39,580 nucleotides of DNA from Myxococcota bacterium (GTDB taxonomy: Bacteria; Myxococcota_C; UBA6777). Position 1 is the first letter of the stretch. Each line of letters opens with the position of its first letter. The stretch lies in NCBI GenBank assembly GCA_023150835.1, contig JAKLKB010000128.1, positions 1 to 39,580 on the forward strand, written 5' to 3'. Made by a program: the position numbers and the translations under genes. Below are positions 33,331 to 39,580 of this stretch, one piece after another. The notes below the pieces were generated by a model that saw only the letters and a list, made by a program, of their open reading frames with translations, was not told the origin of the DNA and made no database searches.

Positions 33331-33776
33331 AACAGTCTCTTCTTCTTGCATCCTTCGTTTTGTTGTCCACAACGGCTTGCGACACATCCAACAAGACAGG
33401 GTCGCCTCTCGCAACGCAACAGCAACACCTCACCAAGACACCACCCGCATCCCAACGGAAAATCGGCGTGTTTCCGCTGGCCAACTCCCCCCAAGCCAAA
33501 GCATGGTTTGAACGCAAAAGTGCCGAAGAACGCAACAAGTTATTGCTCGCTCACCCCCAACGTGGACAGGCCAACCAGCCCAGCCCCCTCACACAAACCC
33601 ACCCCACCCAAACCCCGTACCTCCAACGCAAACAGCGCATCGATCAACGCTATCTCTTGAAGATCCAAGAACTTCGCCAAATCTACGCAAACGATCCTGC
33701 CGACTACACCAAACAAGCGATGGAGTGGAAAGAACGCATCCTCAAGGAAGAAATGGCCAAGCCTGTCAACCCCTAA
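33327..33776 (+). CDS. Small lipoprotein of the cassette
   Basis: Predicted 149 aa, starting at the ATG of an ATGA overlap with the previous gene. Type II signal peptide with lipobox STTAC. The mature protein is hydrophilic: a Thr/Gln/Pro-rich linker, then a helical C-terminal part (YLQRKQRIDQRYLLKIQELR and later KQAMEWKERILKEEM). No cysteine beyond the lipidation site and no recognised domain. It ends only 8 nt before the acs stop region, at the right boundary of the cassette. Co-expression with the two genes before it is strongly implied. Confidence 0.8.
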   Translation: MKQSLLLASFVLLSTTACDTSNKTGSPLATQQQHLTKTPPASQRKIGVFPLANSPQAKAWFERKSAEERNKLLLAHPQRGQANQPSPLTQTHPTQTPYLQRKQRIDQRYLLKIQELRQIYANDPADYTKQAMEWKERILKEEMAKPVNP

Positions 33777-33784
33777 AACAGCGC

Positions 33785-35743
33785 TCACTTGGGTTTGTTG
33801 CTGAGCAAGCTATCGACCACGCTCGGATCGGCAAGCGTCGATGTATCGCCAAGGCTGCTGAGTTCGTTGGCGGCGATCTTGCGCAAGATCCGACGCATGA
33901 TCTTTCCTGAGCGGGTTTTGGGCAACGCTTCGGCGGGGTGGATCACGTCGGGAGTGGCGAGCGCGCCGATCACGTTGCGGACGTGGTTTTTTACGTCTTT
34001 GATCAGCGCCTCATCCACCGCAACGCCCGGCAATGGCGTGATGTACGCATAGATGCCTTGCCCTTTGATATCGTGCGGATACCCGACCACAGCGCTTTCG
34101 ACGATCTTGTCGTGGCTGTTGATCGCGTCTTCGATCTCGGCGGTGCCGATGCGATGGCCCGAAACGTTGATCACATCATCCACACGCCCAGTAATCCGAT
34201 AGTATCCATCTTCATCTCGGATACACCCGTCTCCCGTAAAGTACATACCCGAAAACATCGAGAAATACGTCTGTTTGAAGCGTTCGTGATCGCCGTACAC
34301 CGTACGCATGATCCCCGGCCAAGGCTCCAACATCGTCAAGATCCCTTCGCAAGGGCCATCGAGGATCTGGCCTTTTTCGTCCACGATCGCGGGCTTTACA
34401 CCAAAAAATGGCAACGTCGCTTTGGTCGGTTTCGTCGCAATCGCCCCCGGCAAGGGCGAGATCATAATCCCCCCTGTTTCTGTCTGCCACCATGTATCGA
34501 CGATCGGGCATCGTTCATGCCCGACCACTTCGTGATACCACAGCCACGCTTCGTGGTTGATCGGCTCGCCGACCGTCCCCAACAAGCGCAAGCTGCTCAG
34601 ATCATGCTTTTGCACAAAGCTGTTTCCAAATCGCTCCAGCGCCCGAATCGCCGTCGGTGCGGTGTAAAAGATCGAGACTTTGTATTTGTCCACCACTTCC
34701 CAAAAGCGCCCAGCATCGGGGTAAGTCGGGATGCCTTCAAACATCAACGTCGTTGCGGCGTTGCACATCGGCCCGTAAATAATATAGCTGTGGCCCGTCA
34801 CCCATCCGATATCCGCCGTACACCAATAGATATCCTCGGGCTTGTAATCAAAGACATATTTGAAAGTTGTCGCGGCATAGACCATATAGCCGCCTGTCGT
34901 GTGCAACACGCCTTTGGGCTTGCCCGTAGAGCCCGATGTATACAGAATAAACAGCGGATCTTCGGCATCCACCCACACAGGCTCGCAGACCTCTTCGGCA
35001 CTCGCCATCAGCTCATGCCACCAACGATCGCGCCCTTCGACCATATCGACCTTGACTTGGCCCTTGGTACGGTCTGCAACGATACAAAGACGCACCGAAT
35101 GGCCCTTCTTTTGGCAGATCCCAAGCGCGTCATCCGTGGTTTGTTTCAACGGGATCGGCTTGTTTCCGCGTATGCTTCCATCGGCGGTAATCACCACATC
35201 GCTGGCCGCGTCAAGGATGCGATCCGAGAGCGAATCAGCGGAGAATCCGCCAAAGACGATGGTATGAACCGCGCCGATCCGCGCACAAGCAAGCATCGCA
35301 AACGCAAGTTCGGGGATCATCGGCATATAGATCGCGACCCGATCGCCCTTTTTGACACCTTGGGCCTTGAGGACGTTGGCAAAACGGGAGACCTCGCGCA
35401 GCACTTCGTTGTAAGTGAAGCGCTTGTCTTCGCCGGGTTCGTTGCCTTCCCACAAGATCGCGATCTTGTCGCCATATCCGCGTGCGATCTGTGCATCGAG
35501 CGCGTTATAACAAAGGTTGGTCTTCCCACCCACAAACCATTGGATATCGATCTTGTCCGTAAAGTCGTACGAACGCACCTTCGTCCAAGGCGCTTGCCAA
35601 TGGAATCCTTGGGCGATCTCTGCCCAAAAACCGTCGGGATCTTGGATCGAGCGGTCGTACATCGTGCGGTAGGCTTCGAGGGACTTGACATGGGCTTGTT
35701 TGCTGAATGCTTCTGAGGGCGGATAGAGCTTGTCTTCGAGCAT
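33785..35743 (-). CDS. acs: Acetyl-CoA synthetase
   Basis: Predicted 652 aa, the normal length. ATG 35743 is preceded by AAGGAGG with a 7-nt gap. Motifs: [57 protein letters not shown] and the acetylation-site motif [15 protein letters not shown], whose lysine is modified in homologues to switch the enzyme off. It activates acetate to acetyl-CoA through acetyl-AMP in the cytoplasm. Its 3' 165 bp are duplicated at 28347-28511. The stop lies 8 nt from the cassette's last stop (convergent). Divergent from the NtrC-type regulator, which might control it. Confidence 0.97.
   Translation of the reverse strand: MLEDKLYPPSEAFSKQAHVKSLEAYRTMYDRSIQDPDGFWAEIAQGFHWQAPWTKVRSYDFTDKIDIQWFVGGKTNLCYNALDAQIARGYGDKIAILWEGNEPGEDKRFTYNEVLREVSRFANVLKAQGVKKGDRVAIYMPMIPELAFAMLACARIGAVHTIVFGGFSADSLSDRILDAASDVVITADGSIRGNKPIPLKQTTDDALGICQKKGHSVRLCIVADRTKGQVKVDMVEGRDRWWHELMASAEEVCEPVWVDAEDPLFILYTSGSTGKPKGVLHTTGGYMVYAATTFKYVFDYKPEDIYWCTADIGWVTGHSYIIYGPMCNAATTLMFEGIPTYPDAGRFWEVVDKYKVSIFYTAPTAIRALERFGNSFVQKHDLSSLRLLGTVGEPINHEAWLWYHEVVGHERCPIVDTWWQTETGGIMISPLPGAIATKPTKATLPFFGVKPAIVDEKGQILDGPCEGILTMLEPWPGIMRTVYGDHERFKQTYFSMFSGMYFTGDGCIRDEDGYYRITGRVDDVINVSGHRIGTAEIEDAINSHDKIVESAVVGYPHDIKGQGIYAYITPLPGVAVDEALIKDVKNHVRNVIGALATPDVIHPAEALPKTRSGKIMRRILRKIAANELSSLGDTSTLADPSVVDSLLSNKPK
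33788..33952 (-). repeat. Right direct repeat (acs 3' end)
   Basis: Functional copy of the 165-bp repeat whose partner is at 28347-28511. Both repeats have the same orientation, with 5.3 kb between them. The match begins at the codon before the acs stop and ends inside the motif preceding [11 protein letters not shown], about 54 codons in. No integrase or transposase lies between the repeats. Confidence 0.92.
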
Positions 35744-35781
35744 CGGTGGGCCTCCTTGGTTCGTTGGAAAAGGGCGTAAAC

Positions 35782-35809
35782 AGGTTAGCCAACCACCCGC
35801 CACTGTCAA
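35782..35809 (-). promoter_or_regulatory. Candidate acs promoter
   Basis: On the minus strand, TTGACA (35809-35804), a 16-nt spacer and TAACCT (35787-35782) lie about 40 nt upstream of the acs start. The -35 box is perfect and the -10 box weak (3 of 6). No sigma-54-type GG/GC pair was found in this interval. Confidence 0.35.
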
Positions 35810-35946
35810 TGCTTCGAGAAACCAAAGGCGAAGATGCGACCCGCTGCGCGGCGAGATCGCGTGGGGCTTGTCAGGAGCATGGGGGCGGTGTTATACCAAA
35901 CGGGATCATGCCTTGGATTCGCGGCATTTGCCAAAGCCCTTTTTGG

Positions 35947-37392
35947 ATGGAGATGGGTCGATTGACCACCAACGCACACCCCCCCCAACCCCAAGACAAC
36001 GCCCGCCGTCACGAGATCCTCGTCGTCGATGACGAACGTGGGATGCGTCGCGTCTTATGCGCGATGTTGGAAAAAAAAGGCTACTTTGTCCACACCGCTG
36101 CGGATGGAATTGAAGCCGTCTCGCTTTTGGCGGAGCGCCCTATCGCCGTCCTGATCACCGATATCAAGATGCCCAACATGGACGGGATGGCTCTTTTGGA
36201 TCACGTCCTTGCGCACCATCCACACATCCCCACCATCGTCATTACAGCACACGGGACCGTCGATAACGCCGTGGTTGCCCTCAAAAAAGGGGCGTTTGAT
36301 TACATCACCAAACCCTTCGATATTACTGAGATGCAGGTGATCGTTGAAAAAGCCCTACACACCCGCGAACTCAACGATCGCAACTATCATCCTGACCCCG
36401 AAGAGATCGGTCGATACGACATCATCGGTCGCTCCAAACAGATGATGGCCGTCTATGACGTGATCTCCAAAGTTGCAGACACCCCCTCCACCGTCTTGAT
36501 CACGGGCGAAAGCGGAACAGGAAAAGAACTGATCGCCCGCGCATTGCACCAACACAGCAGCCGCCGCAACAAGCCTTTTATCGCCATCAACTGCGCTGCG
36601 ATCCCGCAAAACCTGATGGAATCAGAGCTTTTCGGTCACGAAAAAGGAGCTTTCACAGGGGCGATATCTTCGCGTGCAGGGCGTTTTGAGTTGGCCCACG
36701 AAGGAACCCTTTTTCTCGATGAGATCGGCGAGATCCCCGTCGAGATGCAAGTCAAGATGCTACGCGCCCTCCAAGAAGGCAGTTTCGAACGCGTCGGTGG
36801 CATCCAAACCATCAAAGTCGAAGTCCGTGTCGTCGCTGCCACCAATCAAAACCTCCAAGAAAAGATCAAACAAGGGACCTTCCGCGAAGACTTGTTCTAT
36901 CGATTGAACGTCGTTCCGATCCATCTGCCGCCTCTGCGCGAACGCCGTTCCGATATCCCCCTGTTGGTTCAACACTTTATCGACAAATTCAATCTTCGCC
37001 TGCGAAAGTCCATCGAAGGGATCACCCCCGAAGCGCTGAATTCTTTGCAAGAATACCAGTGGCCGGGTAATATCCGTGAGCTTGAGAACGTGATCGAACG
37101 CTGCCTGTTGTTCGCTTCGGGCGCGCAGATCACGCTCCAAGAACTCCCCCCCGAACTCTTGCAAAGCGGTGCGCAGGGCGGCGTCTATATCCCACCCGCC
37201 ATCGCTTGCGATATGAGTATGTCTCTGCCAGAGCTTTGGAAGATCCAAAAAGAACGACTGGAACGGGAGATGTTGCGGCGTGCGCTCGATCAAACACAAG
37301 GCAACGTCACCAAAGCCGCCGATCTGCTCGGCATCAGCCGCAAAAGTATGCAAAAAAAGATGAAAGATCTAGGTCTTCGTGAACATGCTTGA
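35947..37392 (+). CDS. NtrC-type sigma-54-dependent response regulator
   Basis: About 481 aa from ATG 35947; ATG 35953, TTG 35962 and ATG 35908 are also possible, and none has a clear ribosome site. The receiver domain has the acidic pair D28-D29 and phospho-acceptor D72 ([10 protein letters not shown]), with KPFD at the end. The AAA+ domain has Walker [13 protein letters not shown], the sigma-54-contacting GAFTGA loop, Walker [11 protein letters not shown] and the [20 protein letters not shown] block. A Fis-type helix-turn-helix ([20 protein letters not shown]) ends the protein. It activates sigma-54 promoters when phosphorylated. No histidine kinase is adjacent. It is divergent from acs and followed by an outer-membrane-like gene 39 nt away, either of which may be a target. 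Confidence 0.93.
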   Translation: MEMGRLTTNAHPPQPQDNARRHEILVVDDERGMRRVLCAMLEKKGYFVHTAADGIEAVSLLAERPIAVLITDIKMPNMDGMALLDHVLAHHPHIPTIVITAHGTVDNAVVALKKGAFDYITKPFDITEMQVIVEKALHTRELNDRNYHPDPEEIGRYDIIGRSKQMMAVYDVISKVADTPSTVLITGESGTGKELIARALHQHSSRRNKPFIAINCAAIPQNLMESELFGHEKGAFTGAISSRAGRFELAHEGTLFLDEIGEIPVEMQVKMLRALQEGSFERVGGIQTIKVEVRVVAATNQNLQEKIKQGTFREDLFYRLNVVPIHLPPLRERRSDIPLLVQHFIDKFNLRLRKSIEGITPEALNSLQEYQWPGNIRELENVIERCLLFASGAQITLQELPPELLQSGAQGGVYIPPAIACDMSMSLPELWKIQKERLEREMLRRALDQTQGNVTKAADLLGISRKSMQKKMKDLGLREHA

Positions 37393-37431
37393 ACGATGTT
37401 TTTTTTGGCGATATCGTCTTGGAGGCGCGTG

Positions 37432-38784
37432 ATGAGTCGATGGTCTATGCTCCTTGCTCGGAGCTTGTTGTGTCTCACGATCTTGTTGGTCGGCCCTGCC
37501 ATAGCATCTGCGGCGTTTATCACAGACGTCACGGACTCCTTCGATCCCGAAAATCGACGGCCTTTCGGCTTTCGCTTGTTCGTCTCTTATGAGTTTCAAT
37601 CCACCTCCGCAGAGATCGCCCGCGAATACTGCCGCGTCTCTAGCGATCCCGCCTACAACCGCTCCTGCCGCACTCCGCCGCGCCCGGGCCGCTCGCCCTA
37701 CGACGACCGCTTCTTTGACTACGCCCCCGAATTCGATCTCTCACGATTCCAACACAAGATGGATATCCGCGCTGCCATCGGCCTTTACAAAGATCTCGAA
37801 CTCTTTGTCAACGTTCCCCTAATCTTCTCCGAACAGTTTAACATCCGCACCAACAGCGCCGATCAGCGTTTTGCCAACGCCACCCTCGTCAAAGAAAATA
37901 TCATCCCCTCAAGCTCCCTCAACAACGAAGAAGCCACCGCCCGCCACGGTTTTGGACTCGGCGACCTCTCTCTCGGCCTACGTTGGGGCGTCTTCAACGA
38001 TGCTCGCGATCGCGGCAAAGCAAGCTGGGTCTTGGGCATCGAATGGACCCTTCCCACCGGCGAAGTCTGGGCCCCGGGCGATCCGCGAGCCTTTACACCA
38101 AGCGGTGGTGCTGGCGTTGGGCGCGGCGCACACGTCCTCCACTTCAATGTCTCGCTCAGCAAACGCATCTCGATCTTCGATCCCTACGTGCAGATCTGGT
38201 ACAAACTCTACCTGATCGAACAGAATGTCAAAGAAGGCTTACAACGCTTTGCGACAGGTGCCGATGCAAAAACCCCCCGCGTGATCGAAGAAGCCCTTGC
38301 ACCCGGGCATCACGGGGGCCTGCTCTTTGGCACCGAGATCGTCATCTGGGAAAACCTCGCCCGCGAACAAAAACTTGCGCTCGATCTGCGCTTTTCTTTT
38401 ACAGGCCGCTTTGAAGGCCGCGACTATACGATGTTTACCGACTTCCTCTCGGCTTATCAGCCCCGCGTCGGCGAAACCTTTACTCGTCAAAGTCTGATCA
38501 CCGACCACGAACAATCCTTTACTTACGGCGGGATGGCGGCTTTCCTCTTCCGCCTCGCACGCTACGGCCTGATCCGTGTCGAAGGGCGCGTCGATTATAC
38601 CCCGCCCTTCTTTGTCACCTACGCCAAACGCGGCGTCGACAAAGACGGCAACGGCTACGTCAACCCCGGCACCGACGAAGAATACCCCTACCACGTCCGC
38701 GATCTCGATGGCATCGGACGCCGCATCCAACAGCGAAACACCCTCACTTGGGCCATCATGATCACCGCTGGCCTCACCATCTAA
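37432..38784 (+). CDS. Putative outer-membrane beta-barrel protein
   Basis: Predicted 450 aa. GGAGG precedes ATG 37432 by 6 nt. A signal peptide ends near AIASA. The mature protein has many alternating, aromatic-flanked strands, for example FGFRLFVSYEF, LGLRWGVF, SWVLGIEWTLPTGEVW, VQIWYKLYLIE and LALDLRFSFTGRF. That is the pattern of barrel proteins, but no family name is secure. One acidic turn, DKDGNGYVNPGTDEE, is EF-hand-like and may bind calcium. It is 39 nt after the regulator gene, so co-transcription is likely. Coding-strand C-richness matches the early operon. Confidence 0.7.
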   Translation: MSRWSMLLARSLLCLTILLVGPAIASAAFITDVTDSFDPENRRPFGFRLFVSYEFQSTSAEIAREYCRVSSDPAYNRSCRTPPRPGRSPYDDRFFDYAPEFDLSRFQHKMDIRAAIGLYKDLELFVNVPLIFSEQFNIRTNSADQRFANATLVKENIIPSSSLNNEEATARHGFGLGDLSLGLRWGVFNDARDRGKASWVLGIEWTLPTGEVWAPGDPRAFTPSGGAGVGRGAHVLHFNVSLSKRISIFDPYVQIWYKLYLIEQNVKEGLQRFATGADAKTPRVIEEALAPGHHGGLLFGTEIVIWENLAREQKLALDLRFSFTGRFEGRDYTMFTDFLSAYQPRVGETFTRQSLITDHEQSFTYGGMAAFLFRLARYGLIRVEGRVDYTPPFFVTYAKRGVDKDGNGYVNPGTDEEYPYHVRDLDGIGRRIQQRNTLTWAIMITAGLTI

Positions 38785-38804
38785 TTACAGGTTAGCCCGT
38801 AAAG

Positions 38805-38825
38805 CCCAAGTGCTTCAGCCTTGGG
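38805..38825. terminator. Candidate bidirectional terminator
   Basis: CCCAAG (38805-38810) and CTTGGG (38820-38825) form a 6-bp stem with a 9-nt loop between two convergent genes. No long T-run follows on either side, so it may be only a weak stop. Confidence 0.3.
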
Positions 38826-38829
38826 TGGT

Positions 38830-39453
38830 TCACAAGAGACGTCGACGCCACACCAGCGCAAACAGCGCAAGCAGCGCATACAGCGAGATCTCGGAGGGAG
38901 GGGGGGCGAGTTGGCAGCCGCAACCAGCAGGTCGGCAAGCGTGGATGGATTGCTCTTTGTCCTGTTGGCAAGTCAAACCGTCCTTGCAGCGGCGCGCAAA
39001 AGAACAGGCTTGTTTTTCCTCGATGGTTCCGGGTGAAAGGCAGACGCAGCGCTCCGATTCTTTCGAGCAGGACTCTTCAAACCGCGTATGATCGCGGCAT
39101 CGCTGCGGTACGGTGCAATCGCTGTCTTGTTTGCAGAGTCCTTGCGGCTCCTCCAAAAAGGGCTTTAGCCACGCTTGATAAGCATCGACCCGCAGATACG
39201 CGGTCATGCCATCACAAGCAGGCTGGTTGGGTCCTGCCAAGGAACCCGTCACGTGCGAAGCCACCCCAAGGATCGAAATCTGCTCGCCCTCTTGGAACAA
39301 CGCAGGGCCACCAGAATCGCCGCTACATGGGCTTTTGTTGGCTTCAAACACGCGAAAAAAAGACGGGATCACCGCAGATATCGGCAGACTGACCGAGTGT
39401 TTTCGTTTGGCCTCGATCGTCTGAGGGCGCGTTTGGAGCAGCCCCATTGGCAT
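38830..39453 (-). CDS. 5'-truncated trypsin-like protein with MYXO-CTERM-like tail
   Basis: Predicted 207 aa from ATG 39453. CSGDSGGPALF holds the catalytic Ser motif of S1 proteases, but the His and Asp catalytic regions that should lie about 100-150 residues earlier are absent. The open frame extends only to a stop near 39499 upstream. A signal-like Leu stretch (NLLLLLNLMPMGLL) precedes it without a good start codon. After the protease part come Cys clusters (CKQDSDCTVPQRC and CKDGLTCQQD) and a tail AGCGCQLAPPPSEISLYALL then a hydrophobic run and RRR, the MYXO-CTERM sorting pattern. It is probably an inactivated or rearranged gene; an intact frame is kept from GDSGGP to the end. Confidence 0.65.
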   Translation of the reverse strand: MPMGLLQTRPQTIEAKRKHSVSLPISAVIPSFFRVFEANKSPCSGDSGGPALFQEGEQISILGVASHVTGSLAGPNQPACDGMTAYLRVDAYQAWLKPFLEEPQGLCKQDSDCTVPQRCRDHTRFEESCSKESERCVCLSPGTIEEKQACSFARRCKDGLTCQQDKEQSIHACRPAGCGCQLAPPPSEISLYALLALFALVWRRRLL

Positions 39454-39522
39454 CAGGTTAAGAAGTAAAAGCAGATTCTTGTGGCATAATGGCGCACCTC
39501 AAAACGCGAAAGGGGAATAGAG

Positions 39523-39580
39523 ATGTTCACACAAAGCGCCGAAGCACAAGAGTTCACCGCCTCATTTGAGAAGATGTTCA
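39523..39580 (+). CDS. Start of an unidentified gene (partial)
   Basis: AAAGGGGAA lies 7-9 nt before ATG 39523. The frame is open to the window edge and reads MFTQSAEAQEFTASFEKMF. Too little remains to name it; a phasin-type start is one idea, not supported further. It is divergent from the truncated protease gene. TGGCATAAT (39482-39490) could be an extended -10 box. Confidence 0.5.
   Translation, partial: MFTQSAEAQEFTASFEKMF

Noticed and set aside
35744-35946. A sigma-54 promoter for acs
   Set aside because: TTGGCAAATGCCGCG was considered, but the GG/GC spacing does not fit; only a sigma-70-like pair is credible.

Overview
The window looks like chromosomal DNA of a Myxococcota-type (former deltaproteobacterial) organism of moderate GC. 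The evidence is a zinc-ribbon (MJ0042-type) N-terminus on a TPR membrane protein, an AgmX/PglI-like C-terminal domain, many Cys-rich lipoproteins, a lipoprotein joining nine Stig1-like Cys repeats to twelve NHL repeats, a protease fragment with a MYXO-CTERM-like tail, and an NtrC-type sigma-54 activator. No rRNA, tRNA or CRISPR array was recognised. The species cannot be named from the sequence.

Layout. 1-4973: a 45-bp tandem repeat, possibly the start of a divergent gene, then three closely spaced plus-strand genes (zinc-ribbon/TPR protein, PEGA/AgmX-like protein, DUF1361 membrane protein). 5197-8145: dispersed repeat family A, a 1-Cys peroxiredoxin, a DUF1152 protein, a Cys-rich lipoprotein and repeat family B. 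8181-11111: a scarred segment with a 3D-domain lipoprotein, a GIY-YIG-like protein, a truncated IS transposase and the tail of a PQQ-like propeller gene. 11147-13357: two tandem paralogous four-helix membrane proteins. 13388-19091: asparagine synthase and the giant Stig1/NHL lipoprotein, both minus strand, separated by tandem copies of repeat B. 19088-19700: an internally deleted iscB element, with a C-terminal remnant, a run of hairpins where its omega RNA would lie, and an end hairpin. 20096-24434: a BASS-family transporter with an extra N-terminal domain, a GT4 glycosyltransferase, a metallophosphoesterase and a hypothetical protein. 24562-28193: a membrane-microdomain cluster (NfeD-like protein plus two flotillins). 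28347-33952: a three-gene cassette (degenerate secreted metalloprotease plus two lipoproteins) flanked by 165-bp direct repeats of the acs 3' end. 33785-39580: acs, a divergent NtrC-type regulator, an outer-membrane-like protein, a 5'-truncated trypsin-like protein and the first codons of another gene.

How the parts work together. NfeD plus two flotillins is the clearest functional module, expected to organise a membrane scaffold. The cassette at 28796-33776 is translationally coupled and probably makes an exported complex; its flanking acs repeats suggest it arrived as a unit. The first three genes look like an envelope-associated operon. Two dispersed repeat families organise the intergenic space: family A lies 70-250 nt upstream of plus-strand genes (5 copies), and family B lies directly downstream of stop codons (3 sites). 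The most notable items are the acs-flanked cassette, the miniature iscB/omega-RNA-like element, and the two repeat families.
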